DNA from: Anaerolineae bacterium
GTDB taxonomy: Bacteria; Chloroflexota; Anaerolineae; B4-G1; SLSP01
Reading direction: 5' to 3'
Assembly: GCA_025454475.1 (NCBI GenBank)
Contig: JALOOJ010000021.1
Span: forward strand, 1-33,419
Length of the DNA stretch: 33,419 bases
Part shown: in pieces, positions 25,607 through 33,419 of the stretch
How the letters are laid out: each line of letters opens with the position of its first letter
Numbering within the stretch: position 1 is the stretch's first letter
Notes under the pieces: generated by a model
The model's input: the letters and a program-made list of their open reading frames with translations, nothing else
What the model was told of the DNA's origin: nothing
Database searches by the model: none
Program-made: the position numbers and the translations under genes

Positions 25607-27010
25607 CTAGGTCTGAGGTGTCGGGGCAGGCTGGGCGTCGTGGTCGGGCAAGATTGCCTCGGCGTCACGGACCGCGCGGAACAGGTACCCTGCCACGCCG
25701 ACGAGCGCGGATAGCAGGCCGGCCAGCGCGAGTTGGACTCCCATGCCTGTACCCGGACCTGTGCCGAATAGGGTGGTCAGCAGGCCACCGGCGCCGCCGG
25801 TGGATGCGAATGCAGGTTCCATAACACGATCTGCAATGGGACCGGCTGCGAGCTGAGCCAGGGGCGACACGAGCCAGGCGATCAGTCTTCTAGTAGCGAA
25901 TACGCGACCCTGGACGTCAGGCGGGACTTTCGCCTGCCATATGGCCTGGTTCGATCCATTTACCAACGGGACGACGACCATAGACAAGAAGCTAGCCACG
26001 AGCCACGGTACAAGGGATCGCGACACACCCATGGCGACAAGGGCGAGACCACCAAAGGCCCAGCCAACCAGTACACCGTGGACGCGGCGCTTGAACCCGC
26101 CCCAAGCTCCTACAGCGATGCCACCGATGATCCCCCCCACGGCCCCTGCGGTCTGAATGCTTCCGAAGGTTACCGCGTCGCTGCTCGTGCGCGCGAGCAC
26201 CATGGGATCCCAGACTGAGGTGCCCAGTGAGCTAAAGAAGTTGCCCCCGAGGAATACGAGCTGAAGCCCAAGTAGGCTCGGTCGCGCAAGGATGTAGCGT
26301 AACCCATACATCGCCTGATGGCCGAAGCTGCCTCGAGCCTCCACCCCGCTTGTTGATTGCTCAGGTTGGGGGATGTGCACGAAGAGCAACGATCCGATGG
26401 CGAAGGATGCACTGAGCAGGTCCAGTATGAGGAGTGCCAGGAGCCCGGTGTCGCCCGAGGCCGTCTGCGCCAGATCGGCGAACGTCCGGGTCATCCACAC
26501 GCCCAGTGGCCCGATCAACGCGCCCGCAATCAGCGGGGCAAAAACGCCCGAGGCGTTGCCCGCCGTCTCCAACATCGCATTGGCGCGCGTATAGTCCTTC
26601 TTGTCGAGCATCGTGGTGATCGCTGCGGAGTAGGCAGGCCACTGAAAGCCCTGGAACGTCCCCGTGATGAACGCCGTGATGTAGAGATGCCAAACTTGAA
26701 GATGGCCTGTGGCAAACAGGATGAGAACGAACAGCGTGGTCAAGGCCGCAGCGAGGTCGCTCAACATCATCATGAGCTTGCGGTTCGCCCGATCGACGAG
26801 CACTCCAACGAGCGGCGTGAAGGCCACCATCGGAACGAAGAAGAAGAAGCCTATCAACGTCATCGGCGTGGCCTGTCCGCCGCTGGCGTCGAATACCCAA
26901 AGTCGGAGCCCAAACTGGCCCACAGCCGTGCCCAAGAGCGACAGGATCTGCCCGATCCAGATGATGCTGAACGCTGTCATCCCTGACACGCGTTTCGTAT
27001 CGCTTCCCAT
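25607..27010 (-). CDS. MFS transporter (macrolide/siderophore-efflux-like, DHA3 type)
   Basis: 467 aa, about 12 hydrophobic segments; GLRLWVFDASGGQATPMTLIGFFFFVPMVAFTPLVGVLVDRANRKLMMMLSDLAAAL; VNGSNQAIWQAKVPPDVQGRVFATRRLIAWLVSPLAQLAAGPIADRV. Confidence 0.92.
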   Translation of the reverse strand: MGSDTKRVSGMTAFSIIWIGQILSLLGTAVGQFGLRLWVFDASGGQATPMTLIGFFFFVPMVAFTPLVGVLVDRANRKLMMMLSDLAAALTTLFVLILFATGHLQVWHLYITAFITGTFQGFQWPAYSAAITTMLDKKDYTRANAMLETAGNASGVFAPLIAGALIGPLGVWMTRTFADLAQTASGDTGLLALLILDLLSASFAIGSLLFVHIPQPEQSTSGVEARGSFGHQAMYGLRYILARPSLLGLQLVFLGGNFFSSLGTSVWDPMVLARTSSDAVTFGSIQTAGAVGGIIGGIAVGAWGGFKRRVHGVLVGWAFGGLALVAMGVSRSLVPWLVASFLSMVVVPLVNGSNQAIWQAKVPPDVQGRVFATRRLIAWLVSPLAQLAAGPIADRVMEPAFASTGGAGGLLTTLFGTGPGTGMGVQLALAGLLSALVGVAGYLFRAVRDAEAILPDHDAQPAPTPQT

Positions 27011-27098
27011 CTAGCCTCCTACGCGCGCCCCGACCCTAGCGCTCCAAGACTACTCCAATGGAGGGCAACGCCTTCAGCACGATCCAACTCACGATTCG

Positions 27099-27126
27099 AT
27101 TCTATGACCGATTTTCGTATTGTCAA
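27099..27126 (-). promoter_or_regulatory. Putative sigma70 promoter for the MFS gene
   Basis: Minus strand TTGACA (27126..27121), 16-nt spacer, TAGAAT (27104..27099). Confidence 0.55.
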
Positions 27127-27223
27127 GGTCTAGGTTTACATATTGGTATGCGTAGATCAATATTCTTGAGCTCCTCAGGGGCCGGCAGGTTGGACGCAGA
27201 CTGAGTGAGGTAATGCGGTCCTG

Positions 27224-27646
27224 CTAGGTAGCAGGGCTATCGAACCTGAGGACCGTCTCTCCAATGCCGATACGGTCGCCGGAGACCAGCGGCCTGGGCT
27301 TCGTGACGCGGTCGTCGTTGAGGTATGTGCCGTTGTGGCTGCCTAGGTCCTCAATCCACCACGTGTTATCGCGCCAGGCCACAATGGCATGGTTCGACGA
27401 GGCGAAGGGATCATCGATAGTGACGTGGTTGTCGCGACCGCGGCCGATGGCTGTGACGGGGCGCAAGGTGTAGCGCTGATCGGCTGAAGCCTCCCCCTCG
27501 ATGGCCAGAGATGCGGAAGGGCATAGAGGAGCGGCTTCTTGGCCGCGCTCCCGAAGATCCCTTGCGATCACGAACAGTGCGAGCGCCAGGAAGCCGTACA
27601 ACAGAACGACAAGCACGATTCGCAGCGCGAGGAGCAGCTCTGGCAT
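27224..27646 (-). CDS. FHA-domain protein with N-terminal TM helix (FhaB-like)
   Basis: LLALRIVLVVLLYGFLALALFVIARDLRERG TM, then IGRGRDNHVTIDDPFASSNHAIVAWRDNTWWIEDLGSHNGTYLNDDRV. Confidence 0.9.
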   Translation of the reverse strand: MPELLLALRIVLVVLLYGFLALALFVIARDLRERGQEAAPLCPSASLAIEGEASADQRYTLRPVTAIGRGRDNHVTIDDPFASSNHAIVAWRDNTWWIEDLGSHNGTYLNDDRVTKPRPLVSGDRIGIGETVLRFDSPAT

Positions 27647-27648
27647 CG

Positions 27649-28467
27649 CTACTCCAGATGCGGAACGAGAGGCTGCGTGTGGCCGGCCTGAGACCGTTCG
27701 AGCGGCTCAGATTCTGCGTAGATGAGGTCGACACCTGAGAGTGAGATCAGATCGCCAGGGCGCAGCACGATCTCGTGCACGAAGAAACCGTTGACGGTGG
27801 TGCCTCCGGTGCTGCCGAGGTCCTGCAGAATGTAACGCTGATAGCGTCTGCGGAGCTGCGCGTGATAGCGGGACACCTGGCGGTCCTCGAGAATGAGGTC
27901 ATTGTCGAACGCACGGCCGATACGCACGATCGGCGTTAACAGGTCGAAAGTGCGATCGCCCATAACGATGAGGTAGGCGCGTGGAGTGGGTTCGTCGGAC
28001 GGTCGCTCCAGCGTTTGACGTAGTCGACTAGGCCCGATCTCCTGGGTGGCGTCGGGGACATGTGTCTGACCTGCACTTTGTCTGCCTGGCCGATCTGCCG
28101 GGCGGATGTCGACGGCGCGCGGGGGGAGATATTTGTTGGCCCTTAGCAGGACCGCCGGAGGCTCGTGCGTCCGCAACGCGATTCGCGCCACTAACGCTTC
28201 CAGGGCCTCGCGTAAGCGCTCGTCCAGGTCGGGATGGTGACGGCGGAGCGCGATAAGATCGTCGGGATTCAGCTCAACGGTGTACCTGCCGGGAACCTCC
28301 ATCGCGCCATCTGCTCCCACACGCTCACCGTCCTCCAGAGCGTCCACAAGGTGACGAACCACATCATGCGGGAAGAGGCGCCCGGCGAATAGGCGCACGA
28401 ACGGTTCCTCAACCAACTGCTCGATCCAGCGTTCCAGGTGCATAAAGCCGTTCATACAGAAGGCCAT
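27649..28467 (-). CDS. DUF3662 + FHA-domain protein (FhaA-like)
   Basis: MHLERWIEQLVEEPFVRLFAGRLFPHDVVRHLVDALED...VPGRYTVELNPDDLIAL...IVRIGRAFDNDLILEDRQVSRYHAQLRRRYQRYILQDLGSTGGTTVNGFFV. True start may be the Met at 28443. Confidence 0.9.
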   Translation of the reverse strand: MAFCMNGFMHLERWIEQLVEEPFVRLFAGRLFPHDVVRHLVDALEDGERVGADGAMEVPGRYTVELNPDDLIALRRHHPDLDERLREALEALVARIALRTHEPPAVLLRANKYLPPRAVDIRPADRPGRQSAGQTHVPDATQEIGPSRLRQTLERPSDEPTPRAYLIVMGDRTFDLLTPIVRIGRAFDNDLILEDRQVSRYHAQLRRRYQRYILQDLGSTGGTTVNGFFVHEIVLRPGDLISLSGVDLIYAESEPLERSQAGHTQPLVPHLE

Positions 28468-28543
28468 TATAGGCGGGTTTCCGGGGCGGGCCAGGGGCTG
28501 GTGATGGTTGAGATGGGATAGAGCAGTGGGGACCGCAAGAGTG

Positions 28544-28577
28544 AGCGCCCAGGGCCTTACAGACGACCTTGGGCGCT
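28544..28577 (-). terminator. Hairpin downstream of the hydrolase gene
   Basis: AGCGCCCAGGG ... CCTTGGGCGCT, 11-bp arms with one mismatch, 3' of the minus-strand hydrolase. Confidence 0.5.
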
Positions 28578-28617
28578 GCTGTACGGACTGGTGCGCGGTT
28601 CTGGATCCCGCATCCCT

Positions 28618-29582
28618 CTACTCGCCGCGGACCTGGGCCAGCACACTCAGGATCGCGTCAGCGACAGCCTGCGGCTGGTCCAACTGGATCATATGGCTGC
28701 TATCCGGGACAGCCATATGGATGCCGTGCGACGAGAGCTTGGCTAGGTCCTGTTGCATCCTAACCCACTCCAGCTCGATGGTGATCACTAGATCAGGGTC
28801 GAGGCCCTTCTGGTCGAAAGCCGGCAGACTGCGAGTGAGCACTACGAGTGGGATATTCCCCAGAGAGCCCGTCACACGCACTTGAGCGCAACTGGCGCCG
28901 AGATCAACCTGCTCCGTCCCGCGGACGGTGAAGGCAGTATCCTGACGGAACAGCTTGGGTGCGACGCTCTCAGACGGCGACTCTTCCGGCAGAGCCGCGC
29001 GAAAGCGATCCGCCTGATCGGGGTGAGTCACGTCGACAAGCACCATACCGACGACGTCCTCGGGGTACTGGCTGGCGTAGAGCCGGGCGTTAAGCCCCGT
29101 CAACGAATGCACCGCCAGGACGTAGGGGCCGGAGATCTGGGCCTTGCTGAGAGCGCGTGGAGATCGTCTGCCTGGTCCTGCGTCGTGCAAGGCAGTGTCG
29201 GGCGCGGATCGCTCTGACCTAGCCCAGCTCGATCATAGACACAGACGCGTGTGGCATAGGCGATCCTCCGCTGCACCACCATCCAGCCTTTCCGGTTGCG
29301 GTCCAAGCCCGCGTCGCAGATCACAGTCGGGCTCCCCTCGCCGTGGCAGCGAATGTAGAGCGAGCTGCCGCCGATGTCCACACTTTCCTCGAAGCTCGGC
29401 GTCGGCGCGGGAGGCCGTGGCGTCGGCGTTGGCGTGGTAGGGCTAGACGTTGGCGGTGCCGGGATAGTTGGCTCGGCGACGGGCGTGGCCGCAGGGAGTG
29501 TACCGGTCGGGGTGCCGCACCCGGCCAACACTGCAAGGAACAGCAGACACGTCAGCAGCCGCCGAACTCGAACGTCGCTCAT
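28618..29582 (-). pseudogene. Alpha/beta-hydrolase lipoprotein with single-nucleotide frameshift
   Basis: ORF 29100..29630: lipobox LAVLAGC, PT-rich linker, RIAYATRVCVYDRAGLGQSDPRP; ORF 28618..29190 continues LSKAQISGPYVLAVHSLTGLNARLYASQYPEDVVGMVLVD...PDSSHMIQLDQPQAV. Frames join near 29148. Confidence 0.85.
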
Positions 29583-29932
29583 TGCCTCACTCTTCTCCGT
29601 AACGAAACGCGCTGACCTACCGAGCTCCATTCGGGGCCGTGGTCAAGCAGGACTGTGGACCAGCCGCCTCAAGGCAGCCAGCGGACGTGTGGAGTGCCGG
29701 TTTGGTGCGAGCAGGGCCGGTGAGCAGCGAACGCGGCACGCTCTCATTCTGCGCGGATCGAGGTGACAGCAGAGAGGCTGCGGTGACGGGTTGAGCGATG
29801 ACGAAGACAGTATACCACGGCAAGCGCGCGATGCATCAGCCCTTGGCTGCGGAGCCTGGTGCCAGTTGGCCCCGCCGCCACGTATCCGTCCGGGCGCGCG
29901 GGGGCCGCCTTAGCGGTTCCGGTGCCAGGCAG

Positions 29933-29938
29933 TATAAT
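29933..29938 (+). promoter_or_regulatory. Putative -10 (TATAAT), very close to the start codon
   Basis: TATAAT 8 nt upstream of ATG at 29947. Confidence 0.45.
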
Positions 29939-29946
29939 CGGCGCCT

Positions 29947-32900
29947 ATGAGACGACGACCAGTGCTAGCGCTCGCGTTGGGCTTGGCGCTCGTGGCGTTG
30001 GGGGTGCTTGGCGCGGCGCAGTGGCGCGCGCGCGAGGCCTTCGGGACGCGCGGGTGGACGATCGATTCTTCTGAGCCCGTGGCCGATACGCCGGGTGCTA
30101 CGGGCACGACGCTGAGCCGCGCCTGCGCTAACGCTGCCTTGGATGCGTATGCCGCGGACGACCTACCCTGGGCGCTCGACGCAATCCGGGAGGGCGGGTT
30201 CGCCTGGATACGGCAGCGGGTTTCGTGGGCGGCAGTCGAGCCGGTTCCAGGAGCGATGGATTGGACAGAGTTCGATGCGATTGCGGCCGGCCTCGAAGCA
30301 CGAGGGGTGGGGTTGTTCGCGGTTCTGGATGATGCCCCTTCCTGGGCCGGCTCGCCGCCAGATCCGGCAGCGTTTGCACGGTGGGCGGGCGCTGTGGCTG
30401 AGCGGTATGGCGAGCAGCTAACCTACTACCAGATATGGCACAATCCCAATCTCGGCGACGGCTGGGGCGGTGGTGCTGACCCTTACGCGTATGCGGCGCT
30501 TCTGTCGCAGGCTGCAGAGGCGATTCGGTCGGTCGATGTCGATGCGCGTATCGTGATGGGCAGCCTGGCGCCAACGGTGGAGCGGGGCAATCGCAACTAC
30601 GCTGAGGCGCTCTTCATTGGTATGCTCTATGATGCAGGCGCCGGGCCCTTCTTCGACATCGTGGCTGTGCAGCCGTACGGGTTCGACACTGGGCCGGATG
30701 ATCGGCGCGTGTCAGCCCATGTGCTCAACTTCTCACGGCCGATCCTGGTTCGTGAGGCGCTGGTAGCGCACGGTGAGGGTCACAAGGCGGTATGGGCCGC
30801 GACCTTCGGCTGGAACAGCCTGCCTGCCGACTGGCCGGGTCCAGCGTCGATCTGGGGCAGCGTGGACCAGGCGGCGCAGGCCAGGTACACGCTGCAGGCG
30901 TTGGAGCGCGTGGAACGCGAATGGCCCTGGATGGGACTCATGTGCGTGAATGGACTGCAGCCCAGGCCGGACATGAACGCCAGCACCGGAGGTGAGATGC
31001 CGGAAGCCGGCACCGGCGTACCGGATGCCCAGGAGCATTGGGGGTTTGCCCTGGTCGGGCCGGCAGCGGATGGCGGACTCGGGCAGGGCGAGTTCAGACC
31101 TGTGTATGAGGCGCTCCGTGAATGGGCACAGGCGCCGCCGGTGGCGGTCGCGGGTGTCTACCGGGCGGACACGAATCTGGCTGTGTTCGAGGGAACGTGG
31201 ACGCTTGGGCCTCAGGGCGCCGATATCGGTCAGTCGGGTGACCGGGTGAGCTTCGAGTTCGAGGGAACCGACGTCGCGCTGACCGTGCGACGCGGACCCT
31301 ACCGGGCGTTCCTATTCGTGACGGTCGATGGCCTGCCCGCGCCGGCTTTGCCACGTGACAGGGAAGGGCGCGCCTACGTTGTGCTGTACGATCCGCTGTC
31401 GGCCGTAGCGACGGTCCCGCTGGCACAGGGATTGCCCGCAGGAAGGCACACCGTCGAGGTGACTGCGGAGCGGGGATGGGGTCAATGGGCTCTGGCGGAC
31501 TGGCGCGTCCTGAGCCGGCCTGCCGCCGGGCTCTCCAACGCGTGGGGATACGCCGCGTTTGGCGCCCTGACGATGCTGGGGCTGGCAACCATCGCCAGGG
31601 CGGCCCCGCTGGTCGACTGGAGGACGTTTTCTGCGGCGGCCGACCGGCTGCGGCACCGAACTGGGGGATGGCTCGGGATCGCGATAGCTGCGGGTGCCAC
31701 GGCGGTGACTCTCTTTTCGGCCTGGCAGACGCTGATCGGCAACTCGGTCTTCCGCCGGTTGGGCGACCACGGACAGGGCGCAGCGCTCCTGTTGAGTGCG
31801 GGGCTCTTCTACCTGTCACCATGGTTCGTGCTGGCCCTCGGCGCGGGTCTGGTGATGGCCGTGATGGTGTTCCTGAGGCCCGCGCTGGGGCTCGCTCTGA
31901 CGATGCTCGCTGCGCCGCTCTACCTACACCCGCTGTCGCTCTTTGGGAAGTCGTTCTCGCTTGCAGAGCTGGTGCTGCTGCCTACGCTCGTAGGATGGGC
32001 GGTGCAGTTGGCTGGGGCAGGACGCCGGGGACGAGAGGCAAGGGGGCGGACGGGCCTGGGGTTGAGCGCCACGCGGCGGCTTCTGAGGCCGGTCGCGGCA
32101 TTCGTGATGATCGCGGTGCTTGCGAGCCTCGCTGCGGAACACCAGCGCGAGGCATTCCGCGAGCTGCGACTGGTCGTGCTGGAACCATCGCTGCTATTCC
32201 TGGCGTGCGCCACTCTACCCATGGACCGGCGGTCCAAGTGGCGGATCGTCGATGCGTGGGTGCTCAGCGGCCTGATGGTGGCGACGGTCGGGCTTGTCCA
32301 GTACCTGCTGTTGGGCGATGTGATCACGGCCGAGGGCGGTGTGGAGAGGCTCCGCAGCCTGTACGGTTCGCCGAACAACGTTGGGCTCTATCTCGGCCGG
32401 TTGTTGCCGGTGATGCTGGCTGTAGTGCTCTGGGGCGACAGTGCGGGCGCGGGGACAGTGGGCCAGCGATGGTTTGTGGGTGTGAGGCGCTGGGGCCGCG
32501 ACCTTGTGCGCGACGGGCGGCGGTTCGCCTACTTGGTGGGTCTGGCGCCACTGGCGTTGGCGCTGCTGCTGAGCCTCTCCCGCGGCGCCATAGTGCTGGG
32601 GATCCCGGCCGCGCTGCTGGCGATGGGATGGATGGCCGGTAAGCGTTGGCGTACAGCAACGCTCGTTGCCCTCGCGCTGGGAATCATGGTACTGATACCA
32701 CTACTGCAGACGCCACGGTTCGCGGACATGCTGAACCCGACCCAGGGCACCACCGGATTTCGCGTAGCGCTCTGGTACAGCACCCTGACGCTGGTTCGTG
32801 ATCGTCCACTCTTGGGCGTGGGACCCGATAATTACCTCTATGCGTACCGGACGCGGTACGTGTTGCCAACGGCTTGGGAGGAGTTCAACCTCTCGCACCC

Positions 32901-33183
32901 ACACAACGTCCTGCTTGACTTCGCTGCCAGGCTGGGTCTTCCCGGTCTGGCTGTGTTCCTCTGGCTGCAAGTGGCGTTCTGGCGCAGCTTGGCAGCGCTG
33001 AGGACCCGACGGCGCTGCAGCGGGTGGGCGCGGGCACTGGCGATCGGGATGGCCGGATCGATGGTGGACTTCCTCGCCCACGGGATGGTCGATGCGGCCT
33101 ACTTTGTGATTGACTTGGCCTTGGTGACTATGCTTTCACTATCCGTCGTCGTTTGGCTCAGCGATGGATGGCTTGATGGTTAG
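29947..33183 (+). CDS. Clan-A glycoside-hydrolase-like domain fused to O-antigen ligase/polymerase (Wzy/WaaL) membrane domain
   Basis: 1078 aa; N-TM; GGFAWIRQRVSWAAVEPVPGAMDWTEFDAIAAGLEARGVGLFAVLDDAPSWAG...YYQIWHNPNLGDGWGGGADPYAYAALL (GH39/GH5-like barrel); then multi-TM region with GSPNNVGLYLGRLLPVMLAVVL, LLLSLSRGAIVLGIPAALLAM, RDRPLLGVGPDNYLYAYR, LSHPHNVLLDFAARLGLPGL (O-antigen ligase signature). Confidence 0.88.
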   Translation: MRRRPVLALALGLALVALGVLGAAQWRAREAFGTRGWTIDSSEPVADTPGATGTTLSRACANAALDAYAADDLPWALDAIREGGFAWIRQRVSWAAVEPVPGAMDWTEFDAIAAGLEARGVGLFAVLDDAPSWAGSPPDPAAFARWAGAVAERYGEQLTYYQIWHNPNLGDGWGGGADPYAYAALLSQAAEAIRSVDVDARIVMGSLAPTVERGNRNYAEALFIGMLYDAGAGPFFDIVAVQPYGFDTGPDDRRVSAHVLNFSRPILVREALVAHGEGHKAVWAATFGWNSLPADWPGPASIWGSVDQAAQARYTLQALERVEREWPWMGLMCVNGLQPRPDMNASTGGEMPEAGTGVPDAQEHWGFALVGPAADGGLGQGEFRPVYEALREWAQAPPVAVAGVYRADTNLAVFEGTWTLGPQGADIGQSGDRVSFEFEGTDVALTVRRGPYRAFLFVTVDGLPAPALPRDREGRAYVVLYDPLSAVATVPLAQGLPAGRHTVEVTAERGWGQWALADWRVLSRPAAGLSNAWGYAAFGALTMLGLATIARAAPLVDWRTFSAAADRLRHRTGGWLGIAIAAGATAVTLFSAWQTLIGNSVFRRLGDHGQGAALLLSAGLFYLSPWFVLALGAGLVMAVMVFLRPALGLALTMLAAPLYLHPLSLFGKSFSLAELVLLPTLVGWAVQLAGAGRRGREARGRTGLGLSATRRLLRPVAAFVMIAVLASLAAEHQREAFRELRLVVLEPSLLFLACATLPMDRRSKWRIVDAWVLSGLMVATVGLVQYLLLGDVITAEGGVERLRSLYGSPNNVGLYLGRLLPVMLAVVLWGDSAGAGTVGQRWFVGVRRWGRDLVRDGRRFAYLVGLAPLALALLLSLSRGAIVLGIPAALLAMGWMAGKRWRTATLVALALGIMVLIPLLQTPRFADMLNPTQGTTGFRVALWYSTLTLVRDRPLLGVGPDNYLYAYRTRYVLPTAWEEFNLSHPHNVLLDFAARLGLPGLAVFLWLQVAFWRSLAALRTRRRCSGWARALAIGMAGSMVDFLAHGMVDAAYFVIDLALVTMLSLSVVVWLSDGWLDG

Positions 33184-33192
33184 GGGGACCGC

Positions 33193-33419
33193 GTGATAAG
33201 AGGCCTGGCGGGGTGGATGATCTGCGTTGCGACGGTATGGCTGACCGGGTGTGGTGGCGGCCCGCCTGCGCGAGGCACGGTAGCGCCAACCCCAACTGTC
33301 TCGACGCTCGGGCCGGCGCCACAGGTGACTGTAGCGCCCGAAGCCCCGGCTGATGGAACCAGTGTCGCGGCGCCGGCCGCTGTAGCGCTCTCCGTGCAGC
33401 CGACGACGGTCGCCGTGGG
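33193..33419 (+). CDS. Putative lipoprotein, N-terminal part (truncated by window edge)
   Basis: GTG start: MIRGLAGWMICVATVWLTGCGGGPPARGTVAPTPTVSTLGPAPQVTVAPEAPADGTSVAAPAAVALSVQPTTVAV; lipobox LTGC then P/T/A-rich linker. Confidence 0.7.
   Translation, partial: MIRGLAGWMICVATVWLTGCGGGPPARGTVAPTPTVSTLGPAPQVTVAPEAPADGTSVAAPAAVALSVQPTTVAV

Noticed and set aside
31476-32642. 388-aa plus-strand ORF in another frame
   Set aside because: Out-of-frame overlap with the O-antigen ligase domain; Gly/Ala/Arg-rich shadow.
1-33419. CRISPR arrays, tRNA/rRNA genes, prophage or transposase genes
   Set aside because: No regularly spaced direct repeats, cloverleaf tRNA sequences, rRNA segments, integrases or transposases were recognised by eye; tRNAscan-SE/Infernal would be needed to exclude small RNAs rigorously.

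Overview
The window is a 33.4 kb GC-rich bacterial segment. Gene content suggests a Chloroflexota-like genome or MAG, but this is inference only. About 24 protein genes are supported; I see no rRNA, tRNA or CRISPR. In order: a truncated family 2 glycosyltransferase, a polyprenyl diphosphate synthase, a frameshifted TatD hydrolase, Lon protease, a NIPSNAP protein, and a three-gene operon (EgtD-like methyltransferase, degenerate GalU-like nucleotidyltransferase, 1118-aa fucokinase-like GHMP kinase + UDPGP pyrophosphorylase fusion). Next is an 11-kb oxidoreductive sugar/polyol locus: B12 diol dehydratase small subunit, IlvD/EDD dehydratase, fused large+medium diol dehydratase subunit, ThuA, two TIM-barrel sugar isomerases, two Gfo/Idh/MocA oxidoreductases, an SDR and a TetR regulator. 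The rest is DegV, CysS, a rhodanese lipoprotein, a structured inverted-repeat element, an MFS exporter, two FHA proteins, a frameshifted alpha/beta-hydrolase lipoprotein, a glycoside-hydrolase-like + O-antigen ligase/polymerase fusion, and a truncated lipoprotein. Strongest leads: (i) the kinase-pyrophosphorylase fusion, whose domain order is inverted relative to FKP/FKGP; (ii) the Wzy/WaaL fusion whose clan-A GH-like domain lacks both expected catalytic glutamates; (iii) the B12 diol dehydratase/IlvD/ThuA/Gfo-Idh locus; (iv) clustered CGTCGC/GCGACG half-sites upstream of lon; (v) the multi-hairpin inverted-repeat element at 25489-25583 with a possible decayed relative at the TatD 3' end.
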